Shown in pieces: positions 53,147 to 60,650 of a DNA stretch of 64,000 nt. Origin of the DNA: Aneurinibacillus sp. REN35 (GTDB lineage: Bacteria > Bacillota > Bacilli > Aneurinibacillales > Aneurinibacillaceae). Below the pieces are notes generated by a model. That model ran no database searches, had not been told where the DNA came from, and was given only the letters and a program-made list of their open reading frames with translations. Position numbers and translations under genes: made by a program. Positions within the stretch are counted from its first letter, which is position 1. Every line of letters starts with the position of its first letter. The DNA lies in contig NZ_JBFTXJ020000003.1 in the NCBI RefSeq assembly GCF_041379945.2, forward strand, positions 1 through 64,000, given 5' to 3'.

Positions 53147-54481
53147 ATGGCTGTTACAATTTCTGCTGCTTGTATTTCTTGTGGAACTTGTGTAGATACC
53201 TGCCCGGTAAGTGCATTGTATCTTGGACCGGATAAGTGTGAGGTGGATGCGGCAAAATGCGAGGAATGTACTGATTGTATTCCGGTTTGTCCAACAGAAG
53301 CAATTAGTTTGCCAAATCCTACAAAAACAAAAGCGGCCCCGCCGCCAGCTCCTTCTGTTGCCGAAGAAAAGCCAAAAGAAACGACAGAGCCGATCGCCCA
53401 ATCTACGCCTCCACCTGCCGCACTGAAGACGGAAGCGCAGACGGAGAAACGTACAGACGGATTTGCTGACCATGAAGGTGTCTGGGTATTTATTGATCAG
53501 ACAGACGGCGTCATTGCCGGAGTATCCCTTGAACTGCTCGGAGCGGGACGGCGTTTGGCAGATAAGCTCAATACGCCGCTCTCTGGTTTCATGCTGGGTC
53601 ATCAGATTGAACCGCTCACACAGACATGTTTTGAATACGGAGCGGACCAGATGTATATCATTGATGATTCTGTTCTAAAGGACTACCGATCGGAGACGTA
53701 CATGAAAGGAACGGTGGACCTGTGCAATAAATATAAGCCGGAAATTATTCTATATGGTGCCACAATCAACGGCAAGGATCTGGCCAGTGCGGTAGCTACA
53801 GATCTTGCGACAGGGTTGACTGCCGACTGTACAATGCTGGATGTGGAGCCGCAGAAGCGTTTGCTCGAGGCGAGTCGTCCAGCTTTTGGGGGCAATATTA
53901 TGGCAACGATTCTTTGTAAAAACCATCGTCCACAGATGGCAACGGTTCGCTCAAAAGTAATGAAAGCACTGGAGCCGCAAAAAGGCCGTGTGGGTACGGT
54001 TATTCATGAGCCGCTTGGTATGCATGAAAATGACCTGCAGACAAAAGTGCTAGAGATTGTCCGAGAGACCGGCAAGCGAGTAAAGCTCGATGAAGCTCAT
54101 ATTATTGTTGCAGGTGGCAAAGGTTTGGGAGATGCGAAAGGTTTTCAGATTTGCTATGACTTAGCTGAAGTGCTCGGTGCAAGCGTCGGTGCGAGCCGTG
54201 ATGCAGTTGAAGCAGGATGGATCGATCACCATTATCAGATTGGGCAGACTGGAGTTACCGTGACGCCGAAGATTTACTTTGCGATTGCCATATCCGGTGC
54301 AGTACAGCACATTGTTGGCATGCAGAACTCCGAGTTTATTATTGCGATTAATAAGGACCCGGACGCTCCCATTCACAGTGTGGCTACGTACAGCATTATT
54401 GGCGATGCATTTGAAGTCGTACCAAAGCTTATCGAAGCGTTCAAAAAAGTCGTAAAAGGCGGTGAAGCAGTCCATGTCTGA
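53147..54481 (+). CDS. fixB: ETF alpha subunit FixB with N-terminal ferredoxin domain
   Basis: 444 aa. Residues 1-60 are a two-cluster ferredoxin-like domain (CISCGTCVDTCPVSAL and CEECTDCIPVCPTEAI), joined by a Pro/Ala/Glu-rich linker (60-105) to the ETF-alpha core (WVFIDQTDGVIAGVSLELLGAGRRLADK). The FAD-binding end has VGASRDAVEAGWIDHHYQIGQTGVTVTPKIYFAIAISGAVQHIVGM. Begins 1 nt after fixA. Confidence 0.94.
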   Translation: MAVTISAACISCGTCVDTCPVSALYLGPDKCEVDAAKCEECTDCIPVCPTEAISLPNPTKTKAAPPPAPSVAEEKPKETTEPIAQSTPPPAALKTEAQTEKRTDGFADHEGVWVFIDQTDGVIAGVSLELLGAGRRLADKLNTPLSGFMLGHQIEPLTQTCFEYGADQMYIIDDSVLKDYRSETYMKGTVDLCNKYKPEIILYGATINGKDLASAVATDLATGLTADCTMLDVEPQKRLLEASRPAFGGNIMATILCKNHRPQMATVRSKVMKALEPQKGRVGTVIHEPLGMHENDLQTKVLEIVRETGKRVKLDEAHIIVAGGKGLGDAKGFQICYDLAEVLGASVGASRDAVEAGWIDHHYQIGQTGVTVTPKIYFAIAISGAVQHIVGMQNSEFIIAINKDPDAPIHSVATYSIIGDAFEVVPKLIEAFKKVVKGGEAVHV

Positions 54482-55769
54482 GAAGTTTGACGCAATTATA
54501 GTGGGTGCCGGACCTGCGGGAACATCTGCCGCATATACTATGGCGAAAGCAGGATTAAACGTACTGCTGATTGAGCGGGGAGAATATCCCGGCGCTAAGA
54601 ATGTTATGGGCGGGGTATTGTATCGTCACCAAATGGAAGAGATGATTCCTGGTTTTTATAAAGAAGCGCCAGTCGAGCGTCCGGTTGTGGAACAGCGATT
54701 TTGGATGCTTGGAGAAGATTCTGTATTTACAAGCGGATACAAGGGGCTTGAGTGGAGCAAGGAACCGTACAACAACTTTACTGTATTGCGCGCCAAGTTC
54801 GATCAATGGTACGCCAGCAAAGCGGTTGAAGCAGGCGCGCTTTTGATCAATGAAACAGTCGTGACAGAATGTCTCGTTGAAGACGGGAAAGTAGTAGGGG
54901 TGCGTACGGATCGGCCTGATGGTGATGTGTACGCGGATGTAGTCGTCCTAGCCGATGGGGTAAATTCTCTGCTTTCCAAGTCGCTTGGCTTCCATAAAGA
55001 ATTTAAACCGGATGAAGTAGCGCTTGCTGTGATGGAAGTGGTCAACCTGCCAGCGGAAAAAATTGAAGATCGGTTTAATCTAGAGCCAAATCAGGGTACG
55101 ACGATTGAGATTTTTGGTGATGCAACAAAAGGCATCCTGGGTACGGGTTTCATTTATACCAATAAGGAGAGCATTAATATTGGGGTGGGAGCCACACTCT
55201 CGGGTATGATTAAGCATAAACTTCGTCCGTATGACTTGCTTGATTACCTGAAAAACCATCCGATTGTACGTCCGCTGATCCGTGGCGGCGAGTCGATGGA
55301 ATATGCCGCACACCTTATTCCGGAGGGCGGATACAATGCGATGCCTAAGATTGTAGGCAATGGTGTGGTTGTAATTGGTGATGCCGGACAGATGGTCAAC
55401 AGTATTCACCGTGAGGGCAGCAACATGGCGATGACATCGGGCCGCTTAGCGGCAGAGACGATCGTGCTTGCCAAGCAAGCGGGGGATTTCTCAGCCAATA
55501 TGCTTGATACGTATCGAGTTCGCCTGCTTGAGAGCTTCGTTGGACAGGATTTGAAGAAGTATAAAGACGCAACGCATACGTTTGAATCGTATCCGCAGTA
55601 TTTTAAAGAATACATCCCAATGATCAACCAGGCGGCAAGCCAGTTCTTTACGGTGGATGGGATGCCGAAGCGTGAGAAGCAGAAGAAGATTTTTAGAGGA
55701 TTGACAGAGGGTAAGAGTAAGCTTGGGATGGTGCAGGACATTTATCGCGCATGGAAGGTGATGAAATAA
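54474..55769 (+). CDS. fixC: FixC, ETF-quinone oxidoreductase-type flavoprotein
   Basis: 431 aa. FDAIIVGAGPAGTSAAYTMAKAG (FAD), GEYPGAKNVMGGVLY, VVIGDAGQMVNSIHREGSNMAMTSGRLAAET. It accepts electrons from FixAB and passes them to quinone together with FixX. ATG 54474 overlaps the fixB end by 8 nt and the stop overlaps fixX (TAATG). Confidence 0.94.
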   Translation: MSEKFDAIIVGAGPAGTSAAYTMAKAGLNVLLIERGEYPGAKNVMGGVLYRHQMEEMIPGFYKEAPVERPVVEQRFWMLGEDSVFTSGYKGLEWSKEPYNNFTVLRAKFDQWYASKAVEAGALLINETVVTECLVEDGKVVGVRTDRPDGDVYADVVVLADGVNSLLSKSLGFHKEFKPDEVALAVMEVVNLPAEKIEDRFNLEPNQGTTIEIFGDATKGILGTGFIYTNKESINIGVGATLSGMIKHKLRPYDLLDYLKNHPIVRPLIRGGESMEYAAHLIPEGGYNAMPKIVGNGVVVIGDAGQMVNSIHREGSNMAMTSGRLAAETIVLAKQAGDFSANMLDTYRVRLLESFVGQDLKKYKDATHTFESYPQYFKEYIPMINQAASQFFTVDGMPKREKQKKIFRGLTEGKSKLGMVQDIYRAWKVMK

Positions 55770-56065
55770 TGAGTCTCGTACCAAAAACAAACACGATTGA
55801 AGAGAAGCAGTATTTGGTGAGATTTCGAGCGGATACCCAGTCGCATCTGCATGTGCTTAATCATGATGTGTGTGCGACAAGCTGCCCCGATAAGCTGTGC
55901 ACGGTGTTCTGTCCGGCGGAAGTGTATAAGTGGGAAGGCATGCGGATGGCGGTCGGCTACGAGGGCTGTCATGAATGCGGCAGCTGCCGCATTGGCTGTC
56001 CGTACCAGAACATCAAGTGGGAGTATCCGAAAGGCGGACACGGGATTGTGTTCAGACTGGCGTAG
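55769..56065 (+). CDS. fixX: Ferredoxin-like protein FixX
   Basis: 98 aa. Two cysteine groups: CATSCPDKLCTVFCPAEVY and CHECGSCRIGCP; ends YPKGGHGIVFRLA. Partner of FixC. ATG 55769 overlaps the fixC stop; GGAAGGTGA upstream. The last 23 bp (through the second base of the stop codon) recur exactly at 58206-58228, where a terminator follows. Confidence 0.93.
   Translation: MSLVPKTNTIEEKQYLVRFRADTQSHLHVLNHDVCATSCPDKLCTVFCPAEVYKWEGMRMAVGYEGCHECGSCRIGCPYQNIKWEYPKGGHGIVFRLA
56042..56064 (+). repeat. 23-bp direct repeat, left copy (3' end of fixX)
   Basis: Begins GGGATTGTG and ends CTGGCGTA, covering the last codons and TA of the fixX stop. Identical to 58206-58228 by direct reading of both lines. 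Confidence 0.95.
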
Positions 56066-56156
56066 AGGGAGAGTTGTGAGAAGTATAAGCTAAGGCAGTA
56101 ATTATTTTACCTTTTTCATTGAAAAACTCGACTAAAATTCAATGGATGTGACCGTT

Positions 56157-56187
56157 AAAGAGGGCTTAATAAGCTCTCTTTTTTTTG
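56157..56187 (+). terminator. Terminator inside the insert
   Basis: AAAGAGGGCTT pairs with AAGCTCTCTTT, then TTTTTTG; about 90 nt after fixX. Confidence 0.75.
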
Positions 56188-56199
56188 TTATGTAAGTAT

Positions 56200-56600
56200 G
56201 CATTGTATAGCCTAATGGTAGAAGAAAAGTAAGACACTTGAACATATGGGCTTGTCCAAGATTAGCTACGCAAGTATTTAACTACGGAAATTCCAACGTG
56301 CGTGTAGTGATATTTGTGATGTGTTATCTATTGGTGGCGCAAGAATATCAATAAACCGGTTAGATGAAGATGAACGGAATACTATTCCTATCACAGATTC
56401 ACTTGGAATAATGTAAAATAGAAAGAATATGAAAAAAGGCAACTGCATAACGTCGGAAGAACTTGAAAAGAAGTTTGAAGAATCAAATGAAGATGGGCAT
56501 CTAGAGTGAAGAGTTTATCCAGGACCACTGCCCGTGGTGATTTCAATCTGAACGATGCTCAAATGGATAGAGATTACAAATAAGATTTTTGACATTAAAG
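56200..56600 (+). pseudogene. Coding-like debris in the insert
   Basis: No intact gene of normal length. Three short open stretches look like fragments: one ending at 56415 that reads ISINRLDEDERNTIP near its end, one from ATG 56429 (MKKGNCITSEELEKKFEESN), and one ending at 56583 (ARGDFNLNDAQMDRDYK). Their composition resembles eroded toxin or immunity genes, but I cannot name the family. Confidence 0.35.
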
Positions 56601-56653
56601 AAATAACCTATATACAGTAAATGAAAATTTTGCGAGAACAAGGGGAAAAAAGG

Positions 56654-57262
56654 ATGTCCTGGTATTTAGATAATGTTTACGACCTAAACAAAGAATCGCC
56701 GTATACGTTTTATATTCCAAGTTCAGAGGTGTTGGACAAATTAAAAGTTGGTGATTTGGTAAAGTTAATCTTCGTAACTGAGGAAGCTGAAGATGATGGG
56801 TTTAGAGGAGAGAGAATGTGGGTTCAAATCACCCACATAAAAGAAAAGAAATTTATAGGGAAACTGGACAATGTGCCTCACCGTTTACCTTTAAAAATAG
56901 GTGATGAGATTTCATTCGGAATTGAAAACATATGTGATACTGAATATGAAGATCCAAATTCAACTGAATGGGATTTTTATTTTGACACTTTAGTAACGGT
57001 TAGCGAAGACGTACTTGAAAAAAGAGAATTCAACTTTATGATAAAAGATTATCCAAATGGTGAAGGTGATTCTGGTTGGTCAATATTAAGCGGCTATGAG
57101 GATGAAAACTTTCAGATTGTCTCTGTTGGAGTAATCTTAAATATCGATGATTCCATTTTAGAATTTATCCAAGAACCGCCTTTATGTGCGTATGAAAGAA
57201 ATGATGAAGGCGAATTTTATAAGATTGATGATTACGATTGGGAAAGTTATGTAAACGGTTAA
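56654..57262 (+). CDS. DUF2314/DUF2185 immunity-type protein
   Basis: 202 aa, acidic. N-terminal half contains ERMWVQITHIKEKKFIGKLDN, a DUF2314-like strand pattern. The C-terminal half (FNFMIKDYPNGEGDSGWSILSGYEDENFQIVSVGVILNIDDSILEFI) is DUF2185, found in immunity proteins of polymorphic toxin systems. Start ATG 56654 with AAGGGG 8 nt upstream. No matching toxin gene is in the window, so this would be an orphan immunity gene. Confidence 0.7.
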   Translation: MSWYLDNVYDLNKESPYTFYIPSSEVLDKLKVGDLVKLIFVTEEAEDDGFRGERMWVQITHIKEKKFIGKLDNVPHRLPLKIGDEISFGIENICDTEYEDPNSTEWDFYFDTLVTVSEDVLEKREFNFMIKDYPNGEGDSGWSILSGYEDENFQIVSVGVILNIDDSILEFIQEPPLCAYERNDEGEFYKIDDYDWESYVNG

Positions 57263-57347
57263 TTGAAATAGGAATCAGTATAGCCAGATTTATATACATG
57301 CTGGCATTTTTGATAAGTTGGTTGAAAAAGACAGGGGAGTTTTTTGC

Positions 57348-58184
57348 ATGGGAACAGTGGTCAAACTATTATTGATAATAACGGGGGTATGGATTTTGGG
57401 AAGCATGTTTGTCCTTGGTGGGCTTCCCTTATTCGATTTTCTGATACACAAAAAGAAATATAATAACAGTGAGATTCAGCAAATAGTATCTCAGTATCTT
57501 CAAGATAAGTATAAAGAAAAATTTATTATAGGTGAGGTTACCTATAGTCGTCCACTCGGTGATAAAGGGGGAACGTACTACATAGATGCAATGCCAGAAA
57601 GAAATAAAAATCTCCGTTTTGGCGTGATCGATAATGAAGAAATGACTTCACCATCCGATGATTACAAAGAGGCGAAGTGGCGGGATGAAGCAAGGAATGA
57701 AATCAAACCGTTAATTGATCGGCTTTACCCTGATAAGTTCGGATTTATGGTTAATGTAGGAGCCGATGAAGAAATAAAAGATAAATACTCTGTAAACATT
57801 CCGTATTACCAGATAAAAAGGGAACAATCGAAAGAGTTAGAAGAGTACCTGTTTATCTATCCCTACAAAACCGTAACTCCGCAAAATGTTAATAAAGAAA
57901 TGGAAAAATTGTTTGAGATTTATCAGTATTTAAAAATGAAAAATATAAAGGGATTTAAAATACAAGTCAGATATGTAAATGAAAAGATAAAAGAAGAAGT
58001 AACCATGAAAGAAAGTGAAAAGAACGGTCTGGAAAGTTATGAGAATACCTACAGAGAACGGTTTTGTTATTTTTTTAACTTGGATGTACAAATGAAACCT
58101 GAAGAGGCGAAAGTGCAAGCTATTCACTCGGCAAGTGACCTTTTACCGTTTGGTCGATTCCTGAATACGCCGAAAGTGTCATAA
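57348..58184 (+). CDS. Membrane-anchored protein, unknown
   Basis: 278 aa. One N-terminal membrane helix (about 5-28, LLLIITGVWILGSMFVLGGL), then a Lys/Glu/Tyr-rich soluble domain with no recognised motif. ATG 57348 lies 8 nt after AGGGGAG. Codon use is AT-rich like the preceding gene. Within the repeat-flanked insert; possibly a second immunity protein, but that is only context. Confidence 0.6.
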   Translation: MGTVVKLLLIITGVWILGSMFVLGGLPLFDFLIHKKKYNNSEIQQIVSQYLQDKYKEKFIIGEVTYSRPLGDKGGTYYIDAMPERNKNLRFGVIDNEEMTSPSDDYKEAKWRDEARNEIKPLIDRLYPDKFGFMVNVGADEEIKDKYSVNIPYYQIKREQSKELEEYLFIYPYKTVTPQNVNKEMEKLFEIYQYLKMKNIKGFKIQVRYVNEKIKEEVTMKESEKNGLESYENTYRERFCYFFNLDVQMKPEEAKVQAIHSASDLLPFGRFLNTPKVS

Positions 58185-58205
58185 TAAAATCTACATTTGC
58201 TTAAT

Positions 58206-58228
58206 GGGATTGTGTTCAGACTGGCGTA
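58206..58228 (+). repeat. 23-bp direct repeat, right copy
   Basis: Identical to 56042-56064 (fixX 3' end). It is followed by A, so the reading would end in TAA rather than TAG. Confidence 0.95.
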
Positions 58229-58240
58229 AAAAGAACGAAA

Positions 58241-58277
58241 AAAGAAGCGCTCTTTGTACAGGGTGCTTCTTTTTTTG
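58241..58277 (+). terminator. Terminator beyond the right repeat (likely original fixX terminator)
   Basis: AAAGAAGCGCTC pairs with GGGTGCTTCTTT, then TTTTTG, 12 nt after the repeat. Confidence 0.75.
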
Positions 58278-58344
58278 TTTCATAACTGTATGGTTGAAAC
58301 AATCCAGTGGATTAGAACGTCTCTAGGTGAAAGGGGAGATGTAC

Positions 58345-58908
58345 ATGCGGATAAACAATCAAACTGCTTTATACATTTGTTTCGCCTTGTTTTTTGTGCT
58401 GTTTGCCTCTGCTCCTTCGATCGCATATGCCTGTTCATGTGTTGAACTGCCGGGTGTTAAAGAGGAATATGAACGCTCTGCCGCTGTTTTTTCTGGCAAA
58501 GTGATAGAAGTGAAAGAAAGACAGCAGCTAAATGGTGAAAGGACAAAATCTGTTCTTTTCGATGTGACAACCACCTGGAAAGGAGTATCCGAATCTCAAG
58601 TGATCATTACTACGGGTTTTGGCGGTGGTGATTGCGGATATGAATTTAAGCAGGGAAAAGAGTATATCGTATATGCCTCCCAATCATCCATGTATGGTGG
58701 TAACGCTCTTGTCACCACGATTTGCAACAGAACGAATGAAGCATCTTCTGCCAAAGAGGATGTGACCCTATTAGGAAAAGGAAAGACACCGACAGAACAA
58801 GTAAATCTCAAAAATCCAGGACAAGACATTGGTGTGTACGTATGGATCTTAGCCCTTGTAGTAGTTGGGGTTATCGTTTTTATTTGGAGAAGGAAGAAGA
58901 GATACTAA
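58345..58908 (+). CDS. TIMP/netrin-like surface protein
   Basis: 187 aa. Signal peptide ending near AYA, then CSCVELPG at the mature N-terminus and AAVFSGKVIEVKE, DVTTTWKG, GGGDCGYEFKQGKEYIVYA: the OB-fold of TIMP-like proteins, with cysteines for disulphides. A C-terminal membrane helix (YVWILALVVVGVIVFIW) and RRKKR tail anchor it. Start ATG 58345, 6 nt after AAGGGGAG. Function outside the cell is unknown. Confidence 0.82.
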   Translation: MRINNQTALYICFALFFVLFASAPSIAYACSCVELPGVKEEYERSAAVFSGKVIEVKERQQLNGERTKSVLFDVTTTWKGVSESQVIITTGFGGGDCGYEFKQGKEYIVYASQSSMYGGNALVTTICNRTNEASSAKEDVTLLGKGKTPTEQVNLKNPGQDIGVYVWILALVVVGVIVFIWRRKKRY

Positions 58909-58983
58909 CATGCCGTACATGCAGAGCAGGGGATTACATGAAAGGAATAGGCATGCAGCATGAGAATGAAATAGGAGAAAAGA

Positions 58984-59042
58984 ATGGCTGACCATAAAGG
59001 ACGAATGAGTTGGTCGATTACGGACAGCCTCGTTTTTTTATA
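58984..59042 (+). terminator. Possible terminator
   Basis: GGCTG pairs with CAGCC in an extended imperfect hairpin ending with GTTTTTTTA. Confidence 0.5.
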
Positions 59043-59093
59043 GACCCTCAATCTCAGGCGTATACACAAATTGCTTATGAGGAATCAGATCAA

Positions 59094-60260
59094 TTAAAAA
59101 GCAGCCGCTTGATTTTTTTTATTGCGCAAAGCGGTTGGGATATAGACGCAAAACGGTTCGCTTTCCAGGTAATCCCCTGTCACAGCATACGTCCTTGAGC
59201 GGGAGCCTCCGCATACAAAACGGTATTCACATACCCCGCACTTTCCCTTATACAAATCAGGGTTGCGAAGCTCTTGGAGAATCGGTGATTCCCGATAGAT
59301 CTCTTGCAATGATTTTTCTCGAATGTTTCCGACTTTGATCGGCAGCAAGCCGCTTGGAAAAACATCCCCTGTATGCGAAACGAAAATGAAACCATTTCCG
59401 TCGTTTACCCCTTTAGGTGCTCTTTTTAAGCCGTCAACGATTGAGGCTGCATCATTCGTAATCGTATCTTCATAGCGAATGATACCTCTATCCAGCTTCT
59501 GTTCTTTGACCTTTTGTTGCAGAACCACGCGCCTGTAGTGCTGGGCGGCTGTTGTTTTGATGTCAAAGGGAGCGGTCTTCCCTAATTCGTACAGCCATGT
59601 GAATACTTTTTCATGTTCAGCCGGTGAAAGACACGCATCAAGCTGTCCCCTTCCTGTTGGAACAAGCAAAAAGATGTACCACATGATCGCTCCAATATCT
59701 TTGATCAGTTCCGCCATTTGCTCGAGATGATCAACATTGTATTTTGAAATCACTGTATTAATTTGCAGCGGCATCTCAAGTTCGTTTAAGTAGTTTATTT
59801 TTTCAAGCGTTAAGTCGAACGATCCCGGTGTTCCTCTGAAATGGTCATGAATATCCGGTGTAGGGCCGTCAAGGCTAAAGCCCCACCTTGATAGGCCCAC
59901 TTCCTTCGCTCTTTGCATGTTTTCTTTTGTAACATTTGCGGTAGCGCTTGGGGTCATGGAGACGCGCATTCCTTTTTTTACAGCATACTCTGCCAGTTCG
60001 TACAGGTCTTCTCTCATCATACAGTCGCCGCCCGTAAAAACTAATAGCGGATTATTCATTTCATAGATTTGATCGATGAGCTGAAATCCCTCTGTATGGC
60101 TTAATTCATTTGCGTCCGGTGTCAGTTGTGCATCCGCTCTGCAATGAATGCATTTGAGCTGACAAGCCCTAGTAACCTCCCAAATGACGATATAGGGGTT
60201 TTGATTGTAATCGATGATATGTTGATGATGATGTCCTTTCATTTGCATGCGTATCACCAT
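59094..60260 (-). CDS. Radical SAM/SPASM protein (AhbD-like, TIGR04053-type)
   Basis: 388 aa. The cluster motif is CQLKCIHC (CxxxCxxC), followed by FTGGDCMMREDL and SLDGPTPDIHDHFRG. The C-terminal SPASM region has CGVCEYRFVCGGSRSRTYAVTGDY. It resembles heme-biosynthesis-like radical SAM proteins of Bacilli. No precursor peptide or heme genes are adjacent, so the substrate is unknown. His-rich start (KGHHHQH). Start ATG 60260, or ATG 60248 behind GGTGAT. Confidence 0.85.
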   Translation of the reverse strand: MVIRMQMKGHHHQHIIDYNQNPYIVIWEVTRACQLKCIHCRADAQLTPDANELSHTEGFQLIDQIYEMNNPLLVFTGGDCMMREDLYELAEYAVKKGMRVSMTPSATANVTKENMQRAKEVGLSRWGFSLDGPTPDIHDHFRGTPGSFDLTLEKINYLNELEMPLQINTVISKYNVDHLEQMAELIKDIGAIMWYIFLLVPTGRGQLDACLSPAEHEKVFTWLYELGKTAPFDIKTTAAQHYRRVVLQQKVKEQKLDRGIIRYEDTITNDAASIVDGLKRAPKGVNDGNGFIFVSHTGDVFPSGLLPIKVGNIREKSLQEIYRESPILQELRNPDLYKGKCGVCEYRFVCGGSRSRTYAVTGDYLESEPFCVYIPTALRNKKNQAAAF

Positions 60261-60359
60261 TCTTCTACATAATTTTTACTGCTATCTTCATTATAAATTT
60301 GATCGTTTGCAGAGAAGGAAAAAAATGTTACAAATCGACTACAAATAGTTTGTAATTTA

Positions 60360-60388
60360 TTGACTTCCTTTTTCAGATCGTTTATGTT
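60360..60388 (+). promoter_or_regulatory. Sigma-A promoter of the ABC-F leader
   Basis: TTGACT (60360-60365), a 17-nt spacer and TATGTT (60383-60388), giving a transcript start near 60395 and a leader of about 255 nt. Confidence 0.65.
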
Positions 60389-60424
60389 TAGGGTAACTAA
60401 AACGCGGAAGGGTGACCCAATTAC

Positions 60425-60436
60425 ATGAAGTACTAA
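60425..60436 (+). CDS. Three-codon leader peptide MKY
   Basis: ATG AAG TAC TAA, with AAGGGTGA (60408-60415) 9 nt upstream. Its stop codon overlaps the first strand of the attenuator (60435-60445), so a stalled ribosome here would mask that strand. Inferred from sequence only. Confidence 0.5.
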   Translation: MKY

Positions 60437-60627
60437 TCCTATTTTTCGAGAACCTTTCAATTGAAGGCATTGGTAAGAGAGTATGTTATTGCTCTTATTC
60501 CGTCTGTCTTCAATCGGAGTTTTCAAAATAGGATTGGATTATTGTGGTTGGGCCGAAAGGGAGCGGTCTCTCTTTCTGTGTACACCTATGCCTCCTATTT
60601 TGAATGCGAATAGGAGGCATTTTTTTG
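60435..60627 (+). promoter_or_regulatory. Transcription attenuator of the ABC-F gene
   Basis: Strand 1 AATCCTATTTT (60435-60445) is complementary to strand 2 AAAATAGGATT (60525-60535). Strand 2, as TTCAAAATAGGA (60522-60533), is complementary over 12 nt to strand 3 TCCTATTTTGAA (60593-60604). Strand 3 also forms the terminator stem ATGCCTCCTATT/AATAGGAGGCAT (60588-60599 with 60609-60620), followed by seven T. So 1:2 pairing allows termination and 2:3 pairing prevents it. Confidence 0.75.
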
Positions 60628-60650
60628 TCTCCAGATCAGGAAGAATGGAG

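Larger units (their letters stand above)
56065..58205 (+). mobile_element. Putative insertion (about 2.1 kb) at the 3' end of fixX
   Basis: Bounded by an exact 23-bp direct repeat made from the fixX end. The segment is visibly more AT-rich than its surroundings and carries an immunity-type gene, a membrane protein and short coding-like remnants. The likely native fixX terminator lies just beyond the right repeat. No integrase, transposase or inverted repeats are visible, so a cassette moved in trans, or recombination on short homology, is inferred. Confidence 0.55.

Noticed and set aside
56065-58205. Insertion sequence or prophage
   Set aside because: No transposase, integrase or terminal inverted repeats can be read; only the direct repeats support mobility.
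60483-60650. N-terminal extension of the ABC-F reading frame by 56 residues
   Set aside because: The frame is open by chance through the attenuator and terminator. Vga(A) similarity and the ribosome site both begin near 60651.
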